64,000 nt of DNA from positions 1,550,001-1,614,000 of the forward strand of contig NC_016633.1 of the NCBI RefSeq assembly GCF_000236685.1, written 5' to 3'. Under the pieces are notes generated by a model. The model was not told the origin of the DNA, did not search any database, and was given only the letters and a program-made list of their open reading frames with translations. This document shows positions 43,073 through 52,047 of this stretch, in pieces. The translations under genes were made by a program, and so were the position numbers. This DNA is from Sphaerochaeta pleomorpha str. Grapes. Its GTDB lineage: Bacteria > Spirochaetota > Spirochaetia > Sphaerochaetales > Sphaerochaetaceae. Position 1 is the first letter of the stretch. Every line of letters starts with the position of its first letter.

Positions 43073-43936
43073 ATGGCAAATACCATTTTAACCGGAAACA
43101 CGTTCTTTTTTGAGCCTGACCTCCAGCTCAGGGTAGTAAAACGCGACCCAGAAATTCCCTATAGGCTCCATAGCCATGAATTCTATGAACTTGTTTTCGT
43201 GATAGGAGGCAATGGGATCAATTTCACCCAGAGCGAGGAACAGCCCATCAGGGAAGGTACGGTATTTTTCATCTCTCCCGGCATAGAACATGGATACAGG
43301 AACACAGAGAACCTAGTACTCTACAATGTTCTGATTGGCAAAAACCTCTTTGCAAAGAATTTTCTCGATCTTTCCGAGCTTCCCGGTTTCCAGTCCCTGT
43401 TCTGCAAGATCGGTAGCATTCCCTACCTGCAAGTCAACCCCTCACAGCAAGCCGAGCTAATACCCACGCTCCAATTGATGAAGACAGAAGCCGATGACCA
43501 GCTCATAGGGACCGGTTCAAAAACCATGGCCTATTCGTGTCTGCTTATACTGCTCGTCTCACTCTCAAGGATTTACGATGAGATCCCAAGGGATAACAAC
43601 CAAGTGGTTCGGCGTCTTTCAGGGGTTATCGATTTCATGGAAAGAAACAGGAACCGCCCTCTCACCACAAAAGAGCTCACCCAAGTCGCAAACATGAGCA
43701 CCAGCACCCTAAACCGCTATTTCCAGCATTGCACTGCCCTATCCCCCATAGAGTTCCACACCCATAAGCGTATAGCCTATGCCTGCTCACTCATCCAGGA
43801 AGGGAATCTTTCGATGTCAGAGATTGCCCAGGCTACAGGATTTTCCGATGCCAATTATTTTTCGAGGCAATTCCGCAAGGTAATGGGCATGAGCCCGAAA
43901 CAATACCAACGTATCTGGACAAACAAGCTCAACTGA
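43073..43936 (+). CDS. AraC-family regulator with N-terminal cupin
   Basis: 287 residues. N-terminal cupin-like ligand domain (RLHSHEFYELVFVIGGNG, GTVFFISPGIEHGYRN), then a C-terminal AraC pair of helix-turn-helix units (TTKELTQVANMSTSTLNRYFQ and MSEIAQATGFSDANYFSRQFRK). The layout is that of RhaS/RhaR-type sugar-responsive activators. It follows the acetyltransferase by 44 nt and may be in the same transcript, or control the iron alcohol dehydrogenase next door. Confidence 0.92.
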   Translation: MANTILTGNTFFFEPDLQLRVVKRDPEIPYRLHSHEFYELVFVIGGNGINFTQSEEQPIREGTVFFISPGIEHGYRNTENLVLYNVLIGKNLFAKNFLDLSELPGFQSLFCKIGSIPYLQVNPSQQAELIPTLQLMKTEADDQLIGTGSKTMAYSCLLILLVSLSRIYDEIPRDNNQVVRRLSGVIDFMERNRNRPLTTKELTQVANMSTSTLNRYFQHCTALSPIEFHTHKRIAYACSLIQEGNLSMSEIAQATGFSDANYFSRQFRKVMGMSPKQYQRIWTNKLN

Positions 43937-43958
43937 GAAAACAAGGAAGTACAAATCA

Positions 43959-43995
43959 AAAAAGAGGATGCTTGCAATTGCTGCAAACACCCCCT
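43959..43995. terminator. Bidirectional terminator between convergent genes
   Basis: Imperfect stem with TTGCA/TGCAA at the top and AAAG/CTTT at the base, flanked by AAAAA on the left and TTT-C-TT-G-TTTT on the right, so a T-run follows on both strands. Confidence 0.65.
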
Positions 43996-44026
43996 TTCTT
44001 GTTTTATATACGATTTGGACAGTAGG

Positions 44027-45181
44027 TTATTTCACTTCTTTGCCATAGTAGGCTGCGTCGAAAAGCATCTTCACGTCATCTGCACAAGGCTTGCCAGGAT
44101 TGGTGAGGGTGCAAGGATCGGCAAAAGCATTCTTGCTCATGCGGTCCAGGACTTCCAGGAATTTCTTCTCAGAGAAGTCGACTTCCGTACAATCCTTGAA
44201 ACAGGAAGGAATCCCCATCTCTTTGTTCAACTTCTGGATCTCATCCGAAAGGTTATCGATCCCAAGGATCTTCTCACCATAGGCATACTTATCAGAGCTC
44301 TTCCTGTTATATGCAATTACATATGGAAGAAGAATAGCATTTGCCAAACCGTGGGTTACGCCGAACTCACCACCGATTTTATGTGCCATCGAGTGGACCA
44401 GCCCAAGGGAAGCGTTGGTGAATGCCATGCCGGCCAAGGCTGATGCCTCATGCATGTTTTCCCTTGCTACAAGGTTCTTTGGTTCCTTGTAAGCGGTCGG
44501 AAGGTTGTCCAGTACCAAGCGGATAGCCTGGATGGCATAGGGGTCGGTGAAAGAAGTGGCTGCAATGGAAGCCAAAGCTTCGGTTGCGTGGCACATGACA
44601 TCCATACCGGTATTTGCGGTAATATGGGCAGGCATCGTCATCGGGAGACTGGGGTCGAGGATAGCAATATCTGGGACCATGTCAGCTGCAACAATGGGAT
44701 ATTTGATATGGGCCTCAGGGTCGGTTATGACAGAGAAAGCAGTAATCTCAGAAGCAGTTCCGCTGGTTGAGGGAATTGCAATGAACTTAGCCTTGTTGCG
44801 CAAAGAAGGCATGGACCCCGGTTCAATGATTGACTCAAAGGTAATCTCGGGATGCTCATAGAAACACCACATGACCTTGGCTGCATCGAGGGCGGAACCG
44901 CCACCTATAGCCACGATCCAATCGGGATTGAATTCACTCATCGCCTTTGCCCCGCGCATTACAGTACTGACAGAAGGGTTGGGCTCAACACCATCGATTA
45001 AAATGCTGGAAATCCCAGCTTTCTTCAGAAGAGCTTCCGCCTGGTCAAGAAAACCGAATTTCTTCATAGAGTTACCACCGGTTACGATAGCAGCCCTGGT
45101 CCCCTTCAGCTCTGCAAGCTTCTGCAAAGAACCTTCACCGTAATATATCGTCCTAGGAATTGAAAAACTCATTACACCCAT
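44027..45181 (-). CDS. Iron-containing alcohol dehydrogenase
   Basis: 384 residues, full-length family III alcohol dehydrogenase. Cofactor motif VAIGGGSALDAAKVMW, family box STSGTASEITAFSVITD, and the metal-binding Asp/His set in TGMDVMCHATEA, LVHSMAHKIGG and GVTHGLANAILLP. It probably reduces an aldehyde to an alcohol during fermentation (ethanol, butanol or propanediol type). Strong promoter at 45213-45241 and GAAGGAG before the ATG. It stands alone. Confidence 0.95.
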   Translation of the reverse strand: MGVMSFSIPRTIYYGEGSLQKLAELKGTRAAIVTGGNSMKKFGFLDQAEALLKKAGISSILIDGVEPNPSVSTVMRGAKAMSEFNPDWIVAIGGGSALDAAKVMWCFYEHPEITFESIIEPGSMPSLRNKAKFIAIPSTSGTASEITAFSVITDPEAHIKYPIVAADMVPDIAILDPSLPMTMPAHITANTGMDVMCHATEALASIAATSFTDPYAIQAIRLVLDNLPTAYKEPKNLVARENMHEASALAGMAFTNASLGLVHSMAHKIGGEFGVTHGLANAILLPYVIAYNRKSSDKYAYGEKILGIDNLSDEIQKLNKEMGIPSCFKDCTEVDFSEKKFLEVLDRMSKNAFADPCTLTNPGKPCADDVKMLFDAAYYGKEVK

Positions 45182-45212
45182 TGTTGTATCTCCTTCGTTA
45201 ATTCTTGATCAA

Positions 45213-45241
45213 AGTATATCGATAAATAAATAGCGTGTTAA
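45213..45241 (-). promoter_or_regulatory. Promoter of the iron alcohol dehydrogenase gene
   Basis: Minus strand: -35 TTAACA (45241-45236), 17-nt spacer, -10 TATACT (45218-45213). Confidence 0.78.
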
Positions 45242-45477
45242 TACCTTTGATTCAAAAATATGTATATTTTTTATATTTTTGAATATTATCTAAAATTTAG
45301 GTTTTTTTATTTAGGTTTTTATGCTTATTATTTCATTTTATACATTCATTATACTATTTAATGTTCTTTTCTTTCTTTTAATATTATTTTCGTGTTTTAT
45401 TATACTCAATCAAAACACCTAACAAATTAACCATCACCCAAACAAAAAAAGAAATCACAATTCACATTTTGGGTACA
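45242..45477. repeat. AT-rich upstream region with inverted and direct repeats
   Basis: About 235 bp of very AT-rich DNA with no gene, part of the 362-bp gap between the dehydrogenase and SulP genes. It holds an 11-bp perfect inverted repeat TTCAAAAATAT/ATATTTTTGAA (45251-45283), 10 bp upstream of the dehydrogenase -35 box, and a direct repeat ATTTAGGTTTTT (45295-45306 and 45309-45320). It could be a binding site, an UP element or curved DNA. Confidence 0.6.
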
Positions 45478-45513
45478 ATAAAACAGACCCTCTTGCGGTA
45501 AAACAAAAGGGTC
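45478..45513 (-). terminator. Terminator of the sulP-type gene
   Basis: GACCCTTTTG and CAAGAGGGTC pair on the minus strand (45513-45486, one mismatch), followed by TGTTTTATTG. Confidence 0.8.
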
Positions 45514-45543
45514 CGTTCTTAATTATATTGTTTTCACATTTTC

Positions 45544-47172
45544 TCAGGAAATTGATTCCAAGGCGGTAACCACACTGGAGAAGAAAGCCCCTTCCCCAAG
45601 CATATTGGTAAACTCAAGGCGGCGGAACATACTCATAACACCCCCTTGCACACCGCAGAACAACACATCTATATGGTTTTTCTTACAGGTTTCCACAATG
45701 GTGATAAATTCATCGACAGAGCTATGGTCTATGCTTGGCACACCTCGAAGCGAAAATATAATCCTGAAAGTATCGCCTTTCACCAGCTCCTCGACTTCCT
45801 TGGTTATCATATCCTGGGAACCAAAGAACAGGGATCCATCGATATAGACAACCTTGGTATTTGCGACCTTCGGGGGGAAATCTGAAGTGACATCATCCAC
45901 CTCTATGGAAATCTTATGGCTCTTGATTACAAACATGACCATGGAAAATACAATGCCAATCAGAATGGCGGTAGTTAAATCAAAGATAACCGTGGCCACC
46001 AGCGTGACCAGGTATTGGGCCATGGAGGTCTTTATCTTTCGGCGGAAAATCTTTTTGATCGCATGCCACTCATTCATCCTCCAGGCAGTTACCATAAGTA
46101 CCCCTGCCAAGGCAGAGAGAGGAATCCTCCCCATGAATGGTCCAAGCAGAAACATGGAGGCCAAAAGGCCCAGGGAATGGAAAATACCTGTCAGCCTGGT
46201 CTGTTGTCCGCTTTTTATGGCTACGCTGGTACGAGCAATGGCAGCGGTGGCAGGAACTCCCCCAAAGAACGGAATGATAAAGTTGCCCAACCCTTGGGCA
46301 AACAGTTCACGAGTTGCGTTGAGCTTCTCCCCTTTCATCTTCCCAGCCGAAGCCCCGCACAGCAGGCTCTCTACCATACCGAGGGTGGCAATACCAAGGG
46401 CCGGGGAGGCATATCCCAGGATTTTCTCCAAGGAAATCGAATCGAGACGCAACCGGTTTTCCGAGAGCAGCGTTCTCGGTATTGCCCCGACCTCGGTAAC
46501 AGACAGGTCGAAAACCATCTGGAGGATCAGAGCCAATATAATGCCGAGCAAAGAGGAAGGAAACCTTGCATTCCATTTTTTGGGCCATACAATCATTATC
46601 CCAACGACCAGCAAGCCATACCCAAGGGTAGCTGCCTGAGGATGAAAACCCAAAGAGCCATAGGATAGCAGTTTTAAAATGGCATTCTCACCTTGCGAGG
46701 TTGTCCCAAAGAAATTGTCGAGCTGACCCAAGGCTATGATAACGGCAATGCCGCTGGTAAACCCGGTAATTACCGGGGAAGGGATGTAGGAAACCAAAGC
46801 CCCGACACGAAGAAAGGCTGCGAATAAAAGGATGACACCACTTACCATACCGGCAATAAGGACCCCTTCGGCCCCATGGCGTGCAGCCAAGCCAGCAAGG
46901 ATAGCGGCCATTGCCCCGGTAGGCCCCGATATCTGAAAGGAGGCTCCAGAAAGCGACCCGATAAGCAGACCTGCAATAATTGCGGTTATAAGGCCTGATG
47001 CTGCATCCAGTCCCGAACTCACCCCGAAAGCCAAGGCAAGGGGAAGTGCAACCGCAGCCACTGTCAAACCTGAGAGAACATCCTTCGAAAATTTTGATGC
47101 ATTGTAATGAGAGAACTCTCTTCTAAGATCAAGAAGAAACGGGGCCTTAGCAAAACTGCCTTTTTTACCCAT
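45544..47172 (-). CDS. SulP-family anion transporter with STAS domain
   Basis: 542 residues from ATG 47172, with GGAAAGGATGG about 10 nt upstream; an in-frame GTG at 47226 is possible but sits almost on its purine-rich sequence. Membrane part of ten or more segments begins with the family motif LSGLTVAAVALPLALAFG, and continues with GLITAIIAGLLIGSLSGA and ISGPTGAMAAILAG. The last 100 residues are a STAS domain (VVYIDGSLFFGSQD, IIFSLRGVPSIDHSSVDEF). SulP proteins carry sulfate, bicarbonate or dicarboxylates, usually with Na+ or H+. Ion unknown here. Confidence 0.94.
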   Translation of the reverse strand: MGKKGSFAKAPFLLDLRREFSHYNASKFSKDVLSGLTVAAVALPLALAFGVSSGLDAASGLITAIIAGLLIGSLSGASFQISGPTGAMAAILAGLAARHGAEGVLIAGMVSGVILLFAAFLRVGALVSYIPSPVITGFTSGIAVIIALGQLDNFFGTTSQGENAILKLLSYGSLGFHPQAATLGYGLLVVGIMIVWPKKWNARFPSSLLGIILALILQMVFDLSVTEVGAIPRTLLSENRLRLDSISLEKILGYASPALGIATLGMVESLLCGASAGKMKGEKLNATRELFAQGLGNFIIPFFGGVPATAAIARTSVAIKSGQQTRLTGIFHSLGLLASMFLLGPFMGRIPLSALAGVLMVTAWRMNEWHAIKKIFRRKIKTSMAQYLVTLVATVIFDLTTAILIGIVFSMVMFVIKSHKISIEVDDVTSDFPPKVANTKVVYIDGSLFFGSQDMITKEVEELVKGDTFRIIFSLRGVPSIDHSSVDEFITIVETCKKNHIDVLFCGVQGGVMSMFRRLEFTNMLGEGAFFSSVVTALESIS

Positions 47173-47280
47173 ACTGAAAAAACCATCCTTTCCGGTGAAA
47201 TACCGCAAAGAGAATACCCATTTCACCTTCCCCTTTACAAGCGGGGAAGGCTTATATTTCTCATATTACCAAGGTAACAA

Positions 47281-47655
47281 TCAATCTCGTGCAGGAATGA
47301 TTTCCAACCAGTAACCATCAGGGTCACTGATGAAATAGATCCCCATTTTTTCATTCTCATAACAGATACAACCCATTTTCTTATGCAATGCATGGGCTTC
47401 CTCCATAGCAGAGACGGTAAAGGCAAGATGGATCTCATTATCCCCCAGGTTATAGGAAGCCTTCCCCCAATCTCTCAACCAAGTAAGTTCCAACTGGTGT
47501 ACGGAAGAACCATCGGAAAGAAAAACCAACACAAAGGACCCATCGGGGGCAACCTTTCGCTTGACTTCAACGAGACCGAGAGCTTCCTTATAAAATGCCA
47601 GGGATTTCTCCAGATTTATCACATTGAAGTTATTGTGTGCAAAATGAAATTTCAT
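47281..47655 (-). CDS. Glyoxalase-I-like VOC protein
   Basis: 124 residues. Two beta-alpha-beta-beta-beta repeats: FHFAHNNFNVINLEKSLAFY at the start, IHLAFTVSAMEEAHALHKK in the middle and GIYFISDPDGYWLEIIPA at the end. Metal positions match lactoylglutathione lyase (His near residue 4-6, Glu in QLELTW, His in EIHLAF, Glu in WLEIIP), so methylglyoxal detoxification is plausible. Its start overlaps the upstream metallo-hydrolase stop by 4 nt. Confidence 0.88.
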   Translation of the reverse strand: MKFHFAHNNFNVINLEKSLAFYKEALGLVEVKRKVAPDGSFVLVFLSDGSSVHQLELTWLRDWGKASYNLGDNEIHLAFTVSAMEEAHALHKKMGCICYENEKMGIYFISDPDGYWLEIIPARD

Positions 47656-48341
47656 ACAAGCCTCCAGCTTTGTCCTGTATGCTCAACCTGCATCACCGTG
47701 CAGGATAACGCGTCGATCGATGTTTGCAGTTTTCGGCAAACCGAAAAATCATTCCAGAAATGCATAGGAAACAAATACCCTATTCTCCTGTTTTCGAGCA
47801 ACTCCTTTGCCCCTAGGTCAAAAGACTCTTCCAGCCTGGGATCAACAGGGACAAAGGCAATGTCGAGAGCAGAGGGCAACCTTGCAATCTCAGAGCGATA
47901 GGCAAGAGCCATCTGATTGTTCCATCCCTTGTCTTCGCCCTTCCAGAACCAATGGTTCAAATCACCTGCATGGTAGATATGCTTTCCCTCGAGTTTCACC
48001 AGAAAAGCAACCCCTTCATCGGTGGAACGAAGCGTTTCAATCGTTAGGTCCCCTATCGTATACACTTCATGCATGTTTAGGAAATGGGTTTTCCCAAGGA
48101 CAGATTCTGGCACTTTCTTTGCGGAAATGTCAGAGGAAAGCAGGTAGGAAACTTTGGGATGGTCTGCAAAAAGGGTAAAAACAACTGCAGAGAAATGGTC
48201 TGCATGCCGATGGGAAGCAAACACGAAAAGGGGTTTGTCTTTACCTATCGGGGGAAGTTCACCCTCAAAATAGTCAAAAAGCAAGTAGGCCGTGTCGGTT
48301 TCCAGAAGAAAAGAACTGTGATGGATATAGGTAATCTTCAT
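47652..48341 (-). CDS. Metallo-beta-lactamase-fold hydrolase
   Basis: 229 residues from ATG 48341 (MKITYIHHSSFLLETD). The frame extends 34 codons further but that part looks unlike any MBL protein. The zinc motif reads FASHRHADHF, followed by HAGDLNHWFW and PMHFWNDF for the other ligands. This is the compact UlaG-like group of MBL hydrolases. No good ribosome site is visible at the start. Coupling with the glyoxalase-like gene hints at a shared detoxification job, but glyoxalase II has a different motif arrangement. Confidence 0.82.
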   Translation of the reverse strand: MKITYIHHSSFLLETDTAYLLFDYFEGELPPIGKDKPLFVFASHRHADHFSAVVFTLFADHPKVSYLLSSDISAKKVPESVLGKTHFLNMHEVYTIGDLTIETLRSTDEGVAFLVKLEGKHIYHAGDLNHWFWKGEDKGWNNQMALAYRSEIARLPSALDIAFVPVDPRLEESFDLGAKELLENRRIGYLFPMHFWNDFSVCRKLQTSIDALSCTVMQVEHTGQSWRLV

Positions 48342-48521
48342 AGAATGAAGATTGGAACAAAGAAGGCTCCATGTCAAGGAACATAACAGCATCTGGTTGC
48401 AAGGCACCTTGGATAGGACAGTTTCCAACAGTACAGCTTGCAAAGGGGGGAGAGAATGTAAAAATCCACCACATTTTTTTTTCTTTCTTTCTCTTTAATG
48501 CCAATTCTCTCTTTTAAAACC

Positions 48522-48550
48522 TAGACTTTATAAACTTTTAGCTATATTTT
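48522..48550 (+). promoter_or_regulatory. Probable promoter of the AraC gene at 48583
   Basis: -35-like TAGACT (48522-48527), 17-nt spacer, -10 TATTTT (48545-48550). Both boxes are only partial matches. Confidence 0.45.
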
Positions 48551-48582
48551 TAAAGAATCTGACCATACAAGAGAAGAGTGAA

Positions 48583-49827
48583 ATGAAAATTGATTTTCTT
48601 TCTTTCGTTATGAGTACATTTGAAAAAGAATCTATCCACTATACCTTGCTGGAAAAACCCTATGCCAATATACGGCAATTCGACAGAGGGTTTCGAGCTA
48701 ACGTGTATAGATCTGAAGAATATGAAACCATCATAGCCCTGCTGAAACAGAAATGCCAGGAAAATGCAGTATTCCTTTTCAAGGATAGATTTGAGACCAA
48801 CTATACGGTGATCAGATTGCCTGAGACCATATTGGAGCAAGAAGGGTTTTCCTATCTGGTCATAGGCCCCTTTTTAGATCATCACCTATCATCCGAGGAA
48901 CTAGAGCTGATTCTGGCAGATTTAAAGGTTCCTGTCATATTCCAAAATGACTTGAAAGAATATTTCTACAACACAAAGGTGATGGAGTACCCAAAGGTCT
49001 ATTATTCATATATTGAGGTAATCGTCTCCTTTCTCTTCGGAAAAGGAAACTGCCAGAATATTCTCGAAAAAGAACAAATCAAACACCCTTTTCTGCTGCC
49101 TAATAACGACAAAACCAAGGAAAAAGCGCTGCCTAGCATGAAATTCCTTGAACAGTTTCAAGAAATCGAGAATGCATTCTTTGAGGCTGTTGAAAGAGCA
49201 GATACAAAACAGGCCCTTGCATTGCACCTACAGCTTTGCACCTACCCGTTCGGCAACACCATTGCCGATCCGTTGAGAAGGGAAAAGAACAAGGCTTTAT
49301 ACTGCAATGCCCTCCTGCACAGGACTACGGTACAGGCGCAGGTACATCCAGGATTCACCGCACCTGTCTCATCTTCTTTCGTTCGGGAAATTGAAACTGC
49401 CGAATCAAAACCCATACTTGATGACCTCCTGGTCAATATGATCGAAACCTATTGCCATCTTATACGAGAGCATTCTTTACGGGGATATCCGGCCTATCTC
49501 AAAGAGGTAATAAACTATATCGATTTCAATTATACTGAAAACCTTTCACTGAGAACTCTTTCCGAGGCGTTCTCGATCAACCCAAGTTATCTTTCCATGC
49601 TTTTCAAGAAGAAAACAGCAAAAACCCTCACTGAATATATCAATGACAAAAGGATAGCCTATTCGATGGTTTTACTGAAAACAACCGACTTCCCGATCAA
49701 TATAATTGCAAGGGAAACCGGCTTTGAGGATGTCAATTATTTCACCAGGCTCTTTAAGAAAACCAATGGAATTGCTCCCCGCTCCTACAGGATGGGGATA
49801 TTAGCGGACAAGTCTACCCTTTCTTGA
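48583..49827 (+). CDS. AraC-family regulator with large N-terminal domain
   Basis: 414 residues. The C-terminal 100 residues are an AraC DNA-binding region (LRTLSEAFSINPSYLSMLFKK and INIIARETGFEDVNYFTRLFKK). The N-terminal 310 residues are a mostly helical sensor region without a recognisable cupin or receiver motif, like those of AraC proteins that control glycan or sugar-phosphate genes in clostridia. It faces the GH2-like and glycerol-1-phosphate dehydrogenase genes and overlaps the former by 14 nt at the 3' ends. Confidence 0.88.
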   Translation: MKIDFLSFVMSTFEKESIHYTLLEKPYANIRQFDRGFRANVYRSEEYETIIALLKQKCQENAVFLFKDRFETNYTVIRLPETILEQEGFSYLVIGPFLDHHLSSEELELILADLKVPVIFQNDLKEYFYNTKVMEYPKVYYSYIEVIVSFLFGKGNCQNILEKEQIKHPFLLPNNDKTKEKALPSMKFLEQFQEIENAFFEAVERADTKQALALHLQLCTYPFGNTIADPLRREKNKALYCNALLHRTTVQAQVHPGFTAPVSSSFVREIETAESKPILDDLLVNMIETYCHLIREHSLRGYPAYLKEVINYIDFNYTENLSLRTLSEAFSINPSYLSMLFKKKTAKTLTEYINDKRIAYSMVLLKTTDFPINIIARETGFEDVNYFTRLFKKTNGIAPRSYRMGILADKSTLS

Positions 49828-50635
49828 ATCCAATTGCCTCCACTAGGCGCTGGTCATCCCATAATAACCTAACTTCATAGAGTTTAGGATTCTCTACTGT
49901 CCAGATTACCGGCTCAGCTTTGATGATTGCATGCACGCGGCCATTGCTTAAATGCAATTCTTCCGCAATTCCAAGTTCCGGGATTTCCAGACGCATCGTT
50001 TTCGCACAGCAGGCAGAAAGTGCAATATCCAAGGACAAGGCAAAAAAGTCATAACGCGGGGCAAGATTCAGCGACCAATTTTCAATGGTGACAGGAATGG
50101 TCCGTACCAAGGAAACCGTGTTAAGGTGTTTCGGCTTGTCCAGGGGACCTTTGGAAGCATCCTTTGCTACCAAAAGGGTGTTTTCCTGTTTAACGACAGA
50201 GGTGATGTCGATGCTGAAGGATTTTGACTCTTCTTCATGGAAGGCGATGCATTCAGCATTGAGAAATATTACAGCTTTGCTGTCCAATCCACCAAACCTG
50301 AGAAACACTTTCTCATTTGGATCTTGCCGGGAGTACAAAAATTGCCTTGCATAGAGCATATTACCCTCTGCACAGACGCTGTCCATTGAAGCGGTCTGTT
50401 CCCAATCTGCAAAGAAATCAGGAGAAAAAGCAGGCAGGGATTTCCTCTTTGCTTTATTTTCTTTCCATTGGTTCCCCTCCTTGAGGGTAAAAAACCAGTC
50501 TTCAGACAAAGACTCAGCCTCCCTTCCGTCAAGAGGCAAAAGCAAATCGGACGAAACCCGGTGTTTTTCGAATTCCGTGGAATAACCAAATGCGAGAAAG
50601 CTATCGAGAGAAGTGTCAGTAATGTGTTGTTCCAT
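49814..50635 (-). CDS. GH2-like protein with binding domains only, no catalytic barrel
   Basis: 273 residues. It follows the N-terminal half of GH2 beta-galactosidase/mannosidase proteins: a jelly-roll sugar-binding domain (LYARQFLYSRQDPNEKVFLR, RFGGLDSKAVIFLNAECIA, FSIDITSVVKQENTLLV), then the immunoglobulin-like domain ending in WTVENPKLYEVRLLW and AIGFKKG. At that point full-length GH2 enzymes continue into a TIM barrel holding both catalytic Glu residues; here the frame stops and the convergent AraC gene begins. It is either a specialised binding protein or the surviving part of a broken enzyme. No signal peptide. Confidence 0.75.
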   Translation of the reverse strand: MEQHITDTSLDSFLAFGYSTEFEKHRVSSDLLLPLDGREAESLSEDWFFTLKEGNQWKENKAKRKSLPAFSPDFFADWEQTASMDSVCAEGNMLYARQFLYSRQDPNEKVFLRFGGLDSKAVIFLNAECIAFHEEESKSFSIDITSVVKQENTLLVAKDASKGPLDKPKHLNTVSLVRTIPVTIENWSLNLAPRYDFFALSLDIALSACCAKTMRLEIPELGIAEELHLSNGRVHAIIKAEPVIWTVENPKLYEVRLLWDDQRLVEAIGFKKG

Positions 50636-50688
50636 TATAGGTTTCCTTTTGTTCCAACGGATAGTCTAGCACTGGATTTGACTATAGG

Positions 50689-51951
50689 CTATACAGCCAG
50701 CCCTTCAAGTGTGGATAAAGCTTCATCTAGTAGACCAGCTTCATACAATAAATCGAGTATTGTGTACCGGTCCCGAATCATCTGCGCACCTTTGATGGCA
50801 CGGACAAGGTCTTGTCGTGTTGCATTGATTTCCAAAGCCTTAGTCGGACAACTGACTGTTTGCATTGCCTGCGATAGGTTTCTATACCCGGGCAACTGTT
50901 CGGCACATTTTCTCCTTATTGCCATTAAAACGTGTAAAATAGCCTTTCTACGTTCCTCAAGGGCTTTACCCTCAAGGAATTTGGCTTTCGCTATGGGTAA
51001 TACCTGTTCATATATTTTATCGGACGGGAACACCCTGCGAATGCTTGACTCTCTCTCCTCCCAGGTCTCGGCCTTGTTTTCCAAGATGTTGGAAAAATCA
51101 AGGGTCTGGAGTTTCTCATAGAGATAGCTGATCGCAACAGTTCCGATGGCAACCTTGAACCCATGGCTCGCCTGCAAGTGTTCCATTTCCCATACATGGC
51201 TGATAAGATGTTCGCTCCCGCTTGCAGGACGGGAATCATGCATGATCTGCATGGCAAAACCGCTGGCAGAAAGAGCGTCAAACAACATCCCGATAGAAAC
51301 GGGATCCCTTGAACCTATGGCTTGGCAACGAGCGTACACATGGTGCAGTGGATTCTGTACCATATCCCAGACATCCTTCCTGATAGGTTGAATTCCCAGA
51401 AGGTCGGCAACGATCCAATCTGCCCCAGCGGTAAATTTTGCCATACAGTCACCAAAACCGGAGGCTATCATGGGCATCGGGGAAGAACAGAGGATATCGG
51501 TATCGGCAATGACCGCATAGGGGGCACTGCAAGGCAGGGTCTGTTTGAAACCATTGAGTGAGACGGCAGCACCATAGGAGGTATACCCATCGACTGACGG
51601 TGCGGTGGCGACCACCATATAAGGCCTTCCAAACTCAAAACTGATACGTTTTGCGATATCATTCAAGGTCCCTGAGCCAAGGACAACGATAATACTACGA
51701 TCCTTGCGAAGCGATTCCCTGAGTTTTGCAAGGGAGAATTCGTCCGCATACACCATGGGTTCGGCAGGAAAACAACACTGGCGTACGGGGATTTTGTGTT
51801 GTTCCAGGCTCTTCACAACAGCAAACCCTCCCACAGAGAGGGTATTCTCATCAGAAACAAGCAAGGCAGAACTATGGTTGAAGGCTTCGGTAAAAAGTTC
51901 CCCTATACGGTTTATGCAACCTTTTTCGACTAGGGAAATTTTGGTATCCAT
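50689..51951 (-). CDS. Glycerol-1-phosphate dehydrogenase-like protein (AraM/EgsA family)
   Basis: 420 residues. Family marks are VVLGSGTLNDIAKRISFE (NAD binding), VVATAPSVDGYTSYGAAVS, metal-ligand Asp in IASGFGDCMAKFTAGADW, and the His pair in SGSEHLISHVWEMEH. AraM/EgsA enzymes reduce dihydroxyacetone phosphate to sn-glycerol 1-phosphate with Ni2+ or Zn2+; they are best known from archaea and a few Gram-positives. Its neighbours are the GH2-like gene downstream and, divergently, a GDSL hydrolase and an Ugp-like transporter. This suggests metabolism of a glycerol-phosphate containing compound. Confidence 0.88.
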   Translation of the reverse strand: MDTKISLVEKGCINRIGELFTEAFNHSSALLVSDENTLSVGGFAVVKSLEQHKIPVRQCCFPAEPMVYADEFSLAKLRESLRKDRSIIVVLGSGTLNDIAKRISFEFGRPYMVVATAPSVDGYTSYGAAVSLNGFKQTLPCSAPYAVIADTDILCSSPMPMIASGFGDCMAKFTAGADWIVADLLGIQPIRKDVWDMVQNPLHHVYARCQAIGSRDPVSIGMLFDALSASGFAMQIMHDSRPASGSEHLISHVWEMEHLQASHGFKVAIGTVAISYLYEKLQTLDFSNILENKAETWEERESSIRRVFPSDKIYEQVLPIAKAKFLEGKALEERRKAILHVLMAIRRKCAEQLPGYRNLSQAMQTVSCPTKALEINATRQDLVRAIKGAQMIRDRYTILDLLYEAGLLDEALSTLEGLAV

Positions 51952-52047
51952 GACGTTTCCTCCAAATGTAAGCTTATCATATTTCAGAATCAGGGGAACC
52001 CCTACTGCTGTCTTGCATGATCCAATTGCATGGAATACAATCGAGCA

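Noticed and set aside
45242-45477. AT-rich region as a replication origin
   Set aside because: No DnaA boxes were recognised and no dnaA/dnaN/gyrB genes are nearby.
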